Shown here piece by piece: positions 25,435-33,532 of a stretch of 33,532 nucleotides of DNA. Position 1 is the stretch's first letter; each line of letters begins with the position of its first letter. The notes below the pieces were generated by a model. The model saw only the letters and a program-made list of their open reading frames with translations. It had not been told where the DNA came from and made no database searches. A program made the translations under genes and the position numbers. This stretch comes from Phycisphaerae bacterium (GTDB lineage: Bacteria; Planctomycetota; Phycisphaerae; Phycisphaerales; UBA1924), in contig JAUHYE010000029.1 in the NCBI GenBank assembly GCA_030426395.1, positions 1 to 33,532 of the forward strand, written 5' to 3'.

Positions 25435-26121
25435 TCAGAGCACGCGACGGCGGCGGACGGCGGCAACGCCGAAGAGGCCAGCAAGGGCCATCGCGCCCGC
25501 ACCCGGAAGCGGAATAGCAACCATGTAGAGGATGCTCTGCGCATCAGCGCCACTTGAGATGACGGTGAGATTCAACGCGCGGACACGACCAACCGAAGCC
25601 GTGGTGCCCCACACGAGGTTCACCAGCGACTGAGCGGTCGCGTTCATGTCGGCAAAATGGGTGCTGGAAGCCGCGGCGGTAGCAGCGGTGAAGTCGACCG
25701 TTCCCAGTTCCTCCTCGAGGTACCAGAAGGCGTCCTGAACGGCGTTGTTGAAGTCCTTGTTGGATTGGCCAACGCCGGGGGTGATGGCGCCAGAGACGAA
25801 GCGGCGGTACAGCTCGGCGGTCTCGGCGCTCAGGGGGTCGGGGCTCCCCCCGCCAACACCGCCGGAACGCACCGCTGTGTCGATCGTGTAGTTGAAGGAC
25901 GACTGGGAAATGCCCTCGTCATATTCCAAGCAGAACGAACTGAAGTTTCCGAGAGAACCGCTCACGAGGAACTCTCCACCACGCTGACTCGAGACACTAC
26001 CCGGAGCGCCGGGAAGCGGGTCATGCTTGCTGCTGTCGCCGAACGCAATGGTAACAGTGCTAGCGCTCGCCGCAGTCGCGGCAAGTGCGACGAAGAGGCC
26101 GCCCAAAATCGTTGTCTTCAT
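25435..26121 (-). CDS. PEP-CTERM-like exported protein (exosortase substrate candidate)
   Basis: A 228-residue protein. A signal peptide covers residues 1-20 (MKTTILGGLFVALAATAASA). The mature part contains FSSFCLEYDEGISQSSFNY and NAVQDAFWYLEEELG, segments seen in PEP-CTERM cargo proteins (F-C-x-E and A-x-W-Y-L-E). The C-terminal sorting signal at 203-228 reads IPLPGAGAMAL, a short hydrophobic stretch AGLFGVAAV, then RRRR and VL. This tripartite P-x-P-G / helix / arginine tail is what exosortases recognise; the PLPGAG variant fits planctomycete proteins rather than the classic VPEP. Only one cysteine is present. A ribosome binding site (GGAGG at 26133-26137, 11 bases from the ATG) precedes it. 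It follows the exosortase-linked cluster but has its own promoter and terminator. Confidence 0.88.
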   Translation of the reverse strand: MKTTILGGLFVALAATAASASTVTIAFGDSSKHDPLPGAPGSVSSQRGGEFLVSGSLGNFSSFCLEYDEGISQSSFNYTIDTAVRSGGVGGGSPDPLSAETAELYRRFVSGAITPGVGQSNKDFNNAVQDAFWYLEEELGTVDFTAATAAASSTHFADMNATAQSLVNLVWGTTASVGRVRALNLTVISSGADAQSILYMVAIPLPGAGAMALAGLFGVAAVRRRRVL

Positions 26122-26132
26122 TTCTAGAACTC

Positions 26133-26173
26133 CCTCCGGACAGATATCCGATAACTCTCTTTCCCGTTCGGAG
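26133..26173 (-). promoter_or_regulatory. 5' leader inverted repeat that pairs the ribosome binding site
   Basis: In the transcript leader of the PEP-CTERM-like gene, CCTCCG (26168-26173) is complementary to CGGAGG (26133-26138), which contains the Shine-Dalgarno sequence. After one mismatch the pairing continues for 2-3 bases (AC with GT). If it forms, the ribosome binding site would be hidden. No known riboswitch class is recognised. The repeat may also be chance. Confidence 0.4.
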
Positions 26174-26196
26174 GATATGAGCCACCGAACATAGAA

Positions 26197-26226
26197 ACAA
26201 TACCACAGGATCTGGCATCAATGCAA
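26197..26226 (-). promoter_or_regulatory. Sigma-70-type promoter for the PEP-CTERM-like gene
   Basis: On the minus strand TTGCAT (26221-26226) and TATTGT (26197-26202) are separated by 18 bases, with an upstream TGG giving an extended -10. The start of transcription would be about 70 bases before the ATG at 26121. The whole gap 26122-26301 is AT-rich compared with its surroundings, as expected for a promoter region. Confidence 0.6.
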
Positions 26227-26301
26227 GCGCAAGTCCATGTATTTAATCACGCTTATCGCGAGACAAGAATACAATTCATAATTTGTTAGGTCAATGGCCG
26301 G

Positions 26302-29300
26302 TTATTCCGACCCGAGAAGTACGCGAAGCTCTTCGTACCGGCTCCGTTGGGAGGCGGACCATTCCTCCCCGGGCTGCAAACGCCCGAACGCATCGCGAGC
26401 CTCGGTGCGACGGTTGGCCGCGACAAGGGCTTCGATGCGACCCAAGCGGAGTGAAGGCGTCTGGGCGAGTTGCAAGCCCTCGTCAAAGGTCCGCAACGCC
26501 GCCGGGGCGTCGCCGGATGCCAGTTGTGCGGCCCCAAGTGTGTGATGGAAGGTGGCCCGCACGATCCCAGGGAAGGCCGGATCGGTCGAGCCCGAGACAG
26601 CCTCCTGGGCCAATGCGACCGCCCGTTCGTGCTCGCCGAGGTGCGACGTCAGCAGCCACGCGGCATTGTTGAGGAGTGCTGGCACGCGGGCGCCAGCCGA
26701 TTCCATCGCTCGCTCGTAGGCTGCAACGGCTTGTGAATACTCGGCCCGAGCCTCGAACGCGGTTGCCTGGGCCGCCTCGAGCTGCCATGAAATCACTCCG
26801 GAGCGGCTGGCGGATTCTGCGAGAGCCACAACACGATCGGCGAACGCGGCGTCCTGCGTGCGGTCGAACAGGGTCATCCAGCCCGAAGCCACATACGCGG
26901 TGCCCTGCGCATCGTGTCCCACCATTGGGGTGAGCGTCTCGAGCCAGTGGACAGCGCGGTCGGTATTCTCCGGCGTATCGGGCGCGATCGTGGCGACGGA
27001 AGCCATGAAGGCGGCCCATTCCTCGTGGCCCTGTGCAAGGGGCATCAGGATGGTCTCGGCTTCCGCCATTCGGTCCGCGGAGACCAGAGCTTCCACAAGC
27101 GTGCGTAAAGGCAGGTTGTAGGTCTGAGTGTCAGCGATCATGCGGTCACCCAGCGGTAGCAGTAGACCGATGGTGCGATCGGTATTGCCGCGAGCGTACT
27201 CGGCCACGCCGAGGGCCATGTTGGCTTCGGCCTGTGACCGCGGGTCTGTCGCGAGCGACCGCCAGCGGTCGGCCATGCCCAGCGCCTCATCGAATCGACC
27301 CATGTCAAGAAGAAGTTGTGCCGCGTCGCGAGCAGGCCTTGGGTCGCCCGGCATCGCGGTGACGGCATTCCTCACCCGTTGTACGGCTTGGTCGGGCTGC
27401 TGGAGTTCCTGGTAGGCGGCAACGAGCAACGGCCATACCGGGTAGAGCGTGGCGCGTTGCTGGGAGAGTTCGTCGAGCGACCGCGCCGCTTGGGAAAGGT
27501 CGATCTGACCTGAAACGTACCGCTTGGCGATAGCGCCGAGTGCCTTCAACCCGTCGCTGGCGTCTTCGCGATCGGCCGCCGAGGCGGTGAACTGTGCCAT
27601 GCGATCGAACGGCGACGCCGTGCTGTCCTGATCGATCGAGGCCTTGAACGCGGCGATCGCGGCGTTGCCGGGCAGCGCCTCCGAGGCCCGATCGAGCAGT
27701 GCTATCGCCTCATCGACGCGTAGCTCTCCGATGAGCATCCGGGCCGCTTCCATCCACGCGTCGGCGTCGCCGGTGGCTTCGGCGTGCTGGGTCAGGTAGG
27801 TCAGTGCTCTGTCGCTCTGGCCCTGTTCCGCGAGGAACTGGGCGATGATTACGGCCCGCGACCCTGCCTCGGACTGCGCCGGCAGCGACTCCAGCCGGGC
27901 CAGGCCGTCGTCGAATCGGTCCACTCGGGCCAGCAACTCGGCCGCGTACACATGGTCTTGCGGACGAAGGTCCGATTCGAGTGCTCGAATCTCCTTCTCG
28001 CTTAATGGCTCCTGCGAGCCGGGATCGCGACGCATGACACCAGCTCGGAGCACGTATTGCGGGAATTCAGCGGACGCGAGGGCGGCGATGTCTCGGCCGG
28101 CCTGCTCGTGCATGCCCTGACGCTGGAGCAACTGGGCCCGGACGACACGAGTCTCCGGGGGAACATTGGCCATCTCTGCGAACTGGGCCAGGCGATCGGC
28201 GGCCTGCGAGCTGCGGCCCAGCCCCTGCAGCCGGTCGATCAGCCTTGGAAGGGCGGCCAGGGGGTCGTTGCCATCCGCGGCGAACTGCAACGCCCGCAGT
28301 TCGTCGTCGATCGGCCCGGCTCGCTCGAACGCGTCGGCGGCGACCAGCATCGCCCGTGTATCGCGCTTGCCCCGGTCGCTGGCGAACACAACATCAAGCA
28401 GGTCGACGGCGGCATTGGCGTTGTCAATCGAATCGTTGGCCGCCAGGAGGCGTCTGACCTCGAACACGCGCCACGCCACGGATGCCTCGCCTTGCGCGTC
28501 TCGCAGGCGAGCGATGACCTGGCCCGTCCGGTCGAGCCTCGTCCAGATCACCTCGGCGTTGAGGATCTCGATCTGGATGCGTGCGTCGCTCGCGTTGTCG
28601 GCGGAGATCCGCTCGAGCGTGTCGAGCGCCTCGGCATCGCCGATCGTGTTCGCGAGCTGGATCCGGGCGAGGTCCCAATCGTGCGCCGAACCTTCGAGCT
28701 CGTCGGCGGCTCGATCGTCGATCAATTCGCGGGCGCGTTCGACCAAACCGAAGCCGGCCAGTCCGGTTGCCGCGGCGGCGACCTGTCGCGGCGTGGTTGC
28801 GGTCACCGCGACACGGTCGACGACTTCCTCGGCAAGTGGGCGATCAACTGCCTCAAGTGCTCGCGCAAAGCGAACCGCTGAGATGGCCGCACGGGCCGCT
28901 TCGGCCGCCGACAGTCGCCGTGCGAGTTCGATCGCCCGATCGGTTTCTCCTCGCGCGAGCGCACCCCGGCCCAGTGCCGAGAGCAACGTCGGGTCTTCGG
29001 GATTGCTCTCGAGGGCCTGCTCAAACCTGCTCGGATCAAAGTTATCAGGATTTCCGCTCAACTCGACAACGCTCGCCCACGCATCGCTCGCGAGTTCGGC
29101 GGCGCCTTCGAGTTCCAGGATCGTCTCGTCGCTCCCAAGCACGGACAGCGCGACTTGAGGTCGCCCGGAGCTGTGCAGGACGCTTGCGAGCACATATCGC
29201 GCGCGTCGCCAACTGGGTTGCTGGGCGAGTTCCGCCAGGCGATTCACGGCTTCCTGCGTGTTGCGCCGTGACGCGTCATCGATGGCGTCGAAGTACGCGG

Positions 29301-30513
29301 CAACGCCTTCGAGTCCGGTGGCGGAGATGCCGCTTGTGCTGCTGGCGAGAGGGAGTGCTTCCGATGCGCTCTTGCCGCGAGCCAGGCGTTCGGCGGCATC
29401 GATCAACTCGAGCCATCGCGCGGCACGTTCGGTATTCTCGTCATTGATTGCGGCCTCGAAGCTCTCGCGCAGACGTGTCGTGGCATCCTCGTTCTCGAGT
29501 CGCAGTTCCATGGCGCCGAGCAAGCCCCAGGCGAATACGGCTTCGCTGGTTGGCTCGCTGCCGGTCGCACGAAGGGCCAGGTCGACAGCTCGCTGCGGAA
29601 GGCCAGATCGCCACGCGCGTCCGGCGGCGACCTCGAACAGGTGCGGTGCCAACGTCTCGTCCTCGAGCCACTGCGCGAGCCAATCTTCCGATCGCGCATA
29701 CAAGTCGTGGTTGTCCGTGGCCGCCGAGACAAGTTCGAGCGTCTCGAGCAGCATGCGAGCGCCCTTGCCATCGGTCGCGCCCGCTTCGCCGGCCTGGAGC
29801 AGGAATTCGGTCGCGCGCTGCGTCTGCCCGCCATCGTACTCGACGATCGCGCGCAGCACCGCCATCGCCGTCGTGCCCTCGTACTTCGGAGCGATCTCGT
29901 TCTCGAGATACTCACGTTGTTCGCGCGGGTTGCGGTTGGTCTGCTGCAGCACGCGCAGCACTTCCAGATGGGCATCGATCGAGCCATCCTGGGCGGTCAC
30001 CAGCTCGCGCGCTGCTTTCAGTGCTTCGGCCTGATTGCCGCGCTGGAGGTTCGCCTCGATCCGTCGCCGCGCCGCCTTCTCATGCCCCGGGTCGAGTTCT
30101 AGCAATTCGCCGGCGATCTCGGCCAGTTCGGCCCAATTGCCCAGTTGCAGATGCACGTCCAGCAGGATTTCTCTCGCCTTAACGTTCTGGGGGTCAAGGC
30201 TCACCGCGATGTCGAGGTACGTCCGGGCGTTGATCAGATGCCGGTAGTTTGGTTCTTCCACATAACGCTGAGAGTCACCCAGGGCGGTGAGCGCCTCGCT
30301 GTCCTCGCCGGCGATGCGAAGGTGCGTGCGGAGCTTGCCAACCGCCGTGTGATAGTCCTTCGCTTCATACGCCGCGAGTCCTTCCGCCCGTGACCGCTCG
30401 GCCATTTGGGCTCGCTGGGCCTTGCGCATCATCGTGCCGCCCACGCCGGCTACGGCGATCCCCCCAGCCAGTACAGCCAACACGATCAAGCGTCGCTTGG
30501 TTCGCCGATTCAT
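26302..30513 (-). CDS. Membrane-anchored giant TPR protein of the exosortase locus
   Basis: A 1403-residue protein. A basic start (MNRRTKRR) and one transmembrane anchor (about residues 8-28) are followed by an almost uninterrupted solenoid of TPR-like helix pairs: for example AEGLAAYEAKDYHTAVGKLR at about 42-62 and SEALTALGDSQRYVEEPNY, DIAVSLDPQNVKAREILLD, ELLELDPGHEKAARRRIEAN. The C-terminal end again has clear TPRs (HTLGAAQLASGDAPAALRTF, PSLRLGRIEALVAANR). Large TPR proteins of this kind (PrsT-like) occur in exosortase/PEP-CTERM exopolysaccharide clusters, where they are thought to scaffold assembly or export. The periplasm is the expected location. AGGGAG at 30523-30528 is the ribosome binding site. 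It follows the tyrosine kinase gene by 61 bases. About half again as long as typical PrsT proteins. Confidence 0.88.
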   Translation of the reverse strand: MNRRTKRRLIVLAVLAGGIAVAGVGGTMMRKAQRAQMAERSRAEGLAAYEAKDYHTAVGKLRTHLRIAGEDSEALTALGDSQRYVEEPNYRHLINARTYLDIAVSLDPQNVKAREILLDVHLQLGNWAELAEIAGELLELDPGHEKAARRRIEANLQRGNQAEALKAARELVTAQDGSIDAHLEVLRVLQQTNRNPREQREYLENEIAPKYEGTTAMAVLRAIVEYDGGQTQRATEFLLQAGEAGATDGKGARMLLETLELVSAATDNHDLYARSEDWLAQWLEDETLAPHLFEVAAGRAWRSGLPQRAVDLALRATGSEPTSEAVFAWGLLGAMELRLENEDATTRLRESFEAAINDENTERAARWLELIDAAERLARGKSASEALPLASSTSGISATGLEGVAAYFDAIDDASRRNTQEAVNRLAELAQQPSWRRARYVLASVLHSSGRPQVALSVLGSDETILELEGAAELASDAWASVVELSGNPDNFDPSRFEQALESNPEDPTLLSALGRGALARGETDRAIELARRLSAAEAARAAISAVRFARALEAVDRPLAEEVVDRVAVTATTPRQVAAAATGLAGFGLVERARELIDDRAADELEGSAHDWDLARIQLANTIGDAEALDTLERISADNASDARIQIEILNAEVIWTRLDRTGQVIARLRDAQGEASVAWRVFEVRRLLAANDSIDNANAAVDLLDVVFASDRGKRDTRAMLVAADAFERAGPIDDELRALQFAADGNDPLAALPRLIDRLQGLGRSSQAADRLAQFAEMANVPPETRVVRAQLLQRQGMHEQAGRDIAALASAEFPQYVLRAGVMRRDPGSQEPLSEKEIRALESDLRPQDHVYAAELLARVDRFDDGLARLESLPAQSEAGSRAVIIAQFLAEQGQSDRALTYLTQHAEATGDADAWMEAARMLIGELRVDEAIALLDRASEALPGNAAIAAFKASIDQDSTASPFDRMAQFTASAADREDASDGLKALGAIAKRYVSGQIDLSQAARSLDELSQQRATLYPVWPLLVAAYQELQQPDQAVQRVRNAVTAMPGDPRPARDAAQLLLDMGRFDEALGMADRWRSLATDPRSQAEANMALGVAEYARGNTDRTIGLLLPLGDRMIADTQTYNLPLRTLVEALVSADRMAEAETILMPLAQGHEEWAAFMASVATIAPDTPENTDRAVHWLETLTPMVGHDAQGTAYVASGWMTLFDRTQDAAFADRVVALAESASRSGVISWQLEAAQATAFEARAEYSQAVAAYERAMESAGARVPALLNNAAWLLTSHLGEHERAVALAQEAVSGSTDPAFPGIVRATFHHTLGAAQLASGDAPAALRTFDEGLQLAQTPSLRLGRIEALVAANRRTEARDAFGRLQPGEEWSASQRSRYEELRVLLGSE

Positions 30514-30574
30514 AGCACGAGGCTCCCTATTGCGTATCCTTGCACCGGGCTGGGACGAGTGGTATCAGCATGAA

Positions 30575-32713
30575 TCAGGCGCTTGCCGACATGGCGGAAC
30601 CCTGCTCGGACTCAGGCCTTGAATAGGCGCGAGATCGCAAGCTGACCGATGCGGCACTGGTGCTGCGCTCGATGTCGCCACGGGTCGCCCGATTGAAGAC
30701 CAGCCCGATGCGACCGGCATGGAAGCGGTGCAGGCGATCGATGGCCACCTTGACGAGCCGCGTGTTCTGACCGCGAGCCACGACGAGTACCACCTGATCG
30801 GCGTGGGGCACCACGGCGTTGGCTTCCAGGCTTCCCAGGATCGGGCCCGTGTCGATCACAACCGCCTCATAACGCGAGCGCAGCGACGCGAGTAGCTCCT
30901 CCATCGAGTGGCTCGACAGGTGCTCCGAATCGAACCCCTCGGCTACGCCCGCGGGCATCAGATCCAGGTTCTTGCGGCCCTCGACTTCATGGATCTGCCC
31001 GTTGTCGTGCTTGCTGGCGATGCGATCACTGAGGCCAGCAAGCCGCCGGGCCGACAGCCGACCGGTCACGCCGCGACCGATGAGGTCGGCGTCGACCAGA
31101 AGCGTCTTTCGGCCCGAACGTGCCATCGACGCGGCCAGCGCGGCCGCCAGCGTGCTCTTGCCCTCGGCCGCCGAGGCGCTAGTGATCGCGATGACGCGAG
31201 CGTTGCCGCTGCGCGGCATCGACTCGAGCAGGCTGCGGATCTGATGGATGCCAGCCTGCGCCGCCTCGTCGGCCTCGATGCGACCTTCCTCAACCATCGG
31301 CACCAGCCCGAGCACCGGAGGCGCAGCGGCCTCGTCCTCAAGATCGGACACATAGCGGTACCGCGGGTGCAGCAAGCCGAAGGCGGCGAAGGCGGCCAGC
31401 GAGAGTCCCATACCCCCACACGCCCCCATCGCGGCCAGGGGCTTGCGGCGGTCCTTGCTCGGCTGGAAGGGAACTTCGGCCCGCTGCGCGACGCGGATGC
31501 GTCCCTCAGTCGAATTCTGGCGTTCGGTCGTGAGGCCTTCGAGTTTGCTGTTGGCCAGGTCGAGACGATTTTGTGCGGCTTGGGCTTGCGCTTCGAACTC
31601 CTGGATTTGCAGCGCGACCGCGCTCAGATCTCTGGCCTCTTTCGCACGTGCCTCGCGAATCGCGAGGAGCGCGTCCAGCCGCTGGCGAAATCCGCCGAAT
31701 CCAGCTCCACCGTTGGCGGCATCGAGTCCGAGTTTTTCGAGTTCGGCCTTGCGCTCCTCGATGCGTGCGTTGACGGCGTCCAACTCGTCGCTCTTGGCGA
31801 GGTAGTCTGGGTGCTGTTCTTTCACGCGAGTCAGCAATCCGGACATCTGTTGCTGGATGGAGCGCCGCCACTGGATCAATGAACTCATATCTGGATCGAC
31901 CTGGGCGTAGTCCTCGGCGGTCAACTCTTGGGGCTCGATGCCCTCTTCCTGCTCAGCGGCCGGGTCTCTCAGGGTCGGCAGTTCGATCTCGAGCGATTGG
32001 ATCTGTTGATCGAGTGCCTCGATCTGGCCCTGCACGAACATCCGGCGACGTTCCAAGTCAACGGTGCCCTTGGCTTCGGCGAGCTTGCGACTCTGCTGCA
32101 AAGCCGCATCACGATCCCGGCGAGCGCCAGTAATGATTGTGCTCAGGGCTGCTTCTTGGTTGTCCCACACGCCGTAGGCTTCCTCATTGGCGATCGTTTC
32201 GTACGAGGAGAGGATCGCCGCCGCGGACTCAGCGGCCAACCGGGGATCGGTCATGGTGACTTCGAGCCGCACTTCTCGGCTGCCACGAGGCACCGAGACC
32301 GACGTTGCACGCTGGAGTTGGACCCAGTTCCGCGTTTCGGGAGGCAGCAGTCCGCGTTCGGCCAGCTTGGTTGCCGCGGCTTGCATTACGCGGGGGCTTT
32401 GGAGCGTCGTGGATTGGGTACGGACGAACGAATCGAAACCCGTGATATTCTCATTGAAGTCGGTCTGGTAGAGCACGACCGGACGTGACGGATCGATCAC
32501 GATGACGCCGGTGCTCGTGTACATGGGGGGCATGAGCTTGTAACCAATGATCGCTCCGGGGATGGCCAGGACGGCCCCGATAGCGATCGCCCATATGTAC
32601 CGACCGCGCAGGGCGCGGTGGACCAGCAGGAGCGGGTTGCTCGTCTGCCCCTGACCTGGCTCCACCTCGGGCTCCATCCAGGCGTCGAGATGTGGGTCCT
32701 GCTGGCTGCTCAC
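30575..32713 (-). CDS. Polysaccharide chain-length/tyrosine autokinase fusion (Wzz-BY-kinase)
   Basis: A 712-residue protein from a GTG at 32713, whose first bases overlap the EpsI stop (GTGA). A Wzz domain with transmembrane helix 1 (about 40-58) and PPMYTSTGVIVID begins the periplasmic part. Coiled coils follow at about 195-250 and 305-400. Transmembrane helix 2 is at about 426-448. The cytoplasmic BY-kinase domain has Walker A AAEGKST (K519), Walker A' KTLLVDAD (536-543) and Walker B VVIDTGP (618-624). It controls polymerisation and export of exopolysaccharide. The usual C-terminal tyrosine cluster is missing: only Y697 lies in the last 25 residues. The P-loop has SAAEGKS where PGEGKS is usual. 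In classic XrtA loci the two domains are separate genes; here they are fused. Confidence 0.92.
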   Translation of the reverse strand: MSSQQDPHLDAWMEPEVEPGQGQTSNPLLLVHRALRGRYIWAIAIGAVLAIPGAIIGYKLMPPMYTSTGVIVIDPSRPVVLYQTDFNENITGFDSFVRTQSTTLQSPRVMQAAATKLAERGLLPPETRNWVQLQRATSVSVPRGSREVRLEVTMTDPRLAAESAAAILSSYETIANEEAYGVWDNQEAALSTIITGARRDRDAALQQSRKLAEAKGTVDLERRRMFVQGQIEALDQQIQSLEIELPTLRDPAAEQEEGIEPQELTAEDYAQVDPDMSSLIQWRRSIQQQMSGLLTRVKEQHPDYLAKSDELDAVNARIEERKAELEKLGLDAANGGAGFGGFRQRLDALLAIREARAKEARDLSAVALQIQEFEAQAQAAQNRLDLANSKLEGLTTERQNSTEGRIRVAQRAEVPFQPSKDRRKPLAAMGACGGMGLSLAAFAAFGLLHPRYRYVSDLEDEAAAPPVLGLVPMVEEGRIEADEAAQAGIHQIRSLLESMPRSGNARVIAITSASAAEGKSTLAAALAASMARSGRKTLLVDADLIGRGVTGRLSARRLAGLSDRIASKHDNGQIHEVEGRKNLDLMPAGVAEGFDSEHLSSHSMEELLASLRSRYEAVVIDTGPILGSLEANAVVPHADQVVLVVARGQNTRLVKVAIDRLHRFHAGRIGLVFNRATRGDIERSTSAASVSLRSRAYSRPESEQGSAMSASA

Positions 32714-33423
32714 GTGTCCTCTCCCTCGCCTTCGCGGACCTGAGAGACCGCCCCGATGATCCCCTCCAGGCTTTCGGCCACGCTCCGCTCGATCTGGGCC
32801 CGCGTGGCGGGGTCCATCTTCGCATCGGTGATGATCTGGACCTGGGCAGCGCCGAGACCAGAACTCCACCGCGTCCGAGTCACCGTATCCAAGGCGCGGT
32901 CGTCGCGCCCCAGTGGGTCATCGGCTCTCGGGACCAGGAACGTGTTGGCGATCACGCGAGAATGCTTCATCGCGTCGTCTTCACGGCTGACAACATATCG
33001 CGTGATGGGTATCGGACCGCCCTCGGAGCGCTCGATCGTCTCTTGGCTCACGCTGTCCAAGTCCCAGCCGCTGCTCGGATAGCACTTCGGGGGGTAATGC
33101 CCCATCATATCCCGAACATCGGCACAATGCACGATCAGGACCGAGAAGCTCTCCCGGGTGAAGGTATTGGTGTACTCGCGCTGGAGCAGTTTGTTCGGCC
33201 GCAGCAACTGCTGGGCCGCTTCCTGCACGGGGCTGTCGGATCCCCTGTACCCGTCGATTTGCATGGGCAGGGCTTCGATGGCGAGCTTCACGTCGCGCAG
33301 GTATGCCTCATTGCCGCCGATCCGCATGGAGGCAAGGGAATACGCAGTCATGCCGACGAGCACGAGCGCTGTCAGCGGAGCGGCGAGCATGGCCAAGGCT
33401 GTTTGTTTCGGTCGGTTTCCCAT
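32710..33423 (-). CDS. EpsI-family exosortase-associated protein
   Basis: A 237-residue protein with one transmembrane anchor at about residues 8-29 and a periplasmic EpsI domain. The family signature is GHYPPKCYPSSGWDLD at about 108-123 (H-x-P-x-x-C-x-P-x-x-G-W; here Y110, C114, G119 and W120), preceded by ALPMQIDGYRG near the start and VLIVHCADVRDMM. EpsI proteins are encoded with, or fused to, exosortases and are thought to take part in exopolysaccharide assembly; the cysteine is conserved. GGAGG at 33427-33431 lies only 3 bases from the ATG at 33423, an unusually short spacing. Its end overlaps the kinase gene by 4 bases, so translation is coupled. A longer reading to 33507 would overlap the upstream gene and is rejected. 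Confidence 0.88.
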   Translation of the reverse strand: MGNRPKQTALAMLAAPLTALVLVGMTAYSLASMRIGGNEAYLRDVKLAIEALPMQIDGYRGSDSPVQEAAQQLLRPNKLLQREYTNTFTRESFSVLIVHCADVRDMMGHYPPKCYPSSGWDLDSVSQETIERSEGGPIPITRYVVSREDDAMKHSRVIANTFLVPRADDPLGRDDRALDTVTRTRWSSGLGAAQVQIITDAKMDPATRAQIERSVAESLEGIIGAVSQVREGEGEDT

Positions 33424-33437
33424 GATCCTCCGAACAC

Positions 33438-33532
33438 CTATCGTCCGGGCTCTTGCCTGGGTTCGATCGGCACCTCGAGCCACCGGCACAAGGCTAGTGA
33501 GCCCCATAACACACCGAGCGCCACGATCAGCA
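33438..33532 (-). CDS. C-terminal end of a probable exosortase (cut by window edge)
   Basis: The last 30 codons of a minus-strand gene, ending at a TAG 14 bases before the EpsI start. The residues LIVALGVLWGSLALCRWLEV then PIEPRQEPGR form the end of a transmembrane helix and a short tail. By position (directly upstream of EpsI, a Wzz/BY-kinase and TPR gene) it is most likely the exosortase itself, a polytopic membrane transpeptidase-like enzyme. The catalytic Cys, Arg and His lie outside the window, so this rests on context. Confidence 0.55.
   Translation of the reverse strand, partial: LIVALGVLWGSLALCRWLEVPIEPRQEPGR

Noticed and set aside
32714-32869. Earlier start for the Wzz/BY-kinase
   Set aside because: The added residues are arginine- and glycine-rich and lie within the EpsI gene; the GTGA overlap at 32710-32713 is the natural start.

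Overview
The window is GC-rich, gene-dense DNA from a Gram-negative-type bacterium. The best guess is a planctomycete of the class Phycisphaerae. The reasons are an exosortase locus whose cargo ends in a PLPGAGAMAL-type sorting signal with an RRRR tail, a membrane protein that starts with a CxxCGYDLRG...CPEC ribbon, ECF-type sigma factors, GTG and TTG starts, and long poorly conserved secreted or TPR-like proteins next to ExbB/ExbD. This assignment is inference from gene content; there is no rRNA in the window.

Layout. Positions 1-2700: two ECF-type sigma factor genes, one cut by the left edge, either side of a small DUF4286-like gene. The plus-strand sigma factor starts a three-gene unit with a single-pass membrane protein (candidate regulator) and a secreted coiled-coil protein. 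Positions 2712-13516, minus strand: a Trbp111-type tRNA-binding protein, and upstream of it a tightly packed series of eight genes: VWA protein, secreted protein, ExbB, ExbD, ExbD, large secreted helical-repeat protein, large membrane protein, and a secreted protein with a CPTCRGNPGP motif. Nearly all neighbours overlap by a few bases, so this reads as one proton-motive-force-coupled envelope machine. Positions 13694-15138: pyrH and frr with a strong terminator.

Positions 15151-21556, minus strand: sppA; then a coupled run of a minimal HExxH metallopeptidase, a zinc-ribbon membrane protein, an AtpZ-like protein and alaS. Positions 21624-25319: a SlyX-like coiled coil head to head with a PagL-like lipid A deacylase; a phosphorelay pair (HPt protein and response regulator-GGDEF diguanylate cyclase); and cinA.

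Positions 25355-33532, minus strand: an exosortase-type locus. In transcription order it holds the C-terminal end of a probable exosortase, an EpsI-family protein, a fused Wzz/BY-kinase polysaccharide protein, a 1403-residue TPR protein, and then a PEP-CTERM-like cargo protein with its own promoter and terminator. Together these suggest coordinated exopolysaccharide synthesis and processing of a surface protein.

The two most interesting regions are the VWA-ExbB-ExbD-ExbD operon and the exosortase locus. No tRNA, rRNA, CRISPR array, insertion sequence or prophage was seen. No gene-free stretch exceeds about 180 bases.
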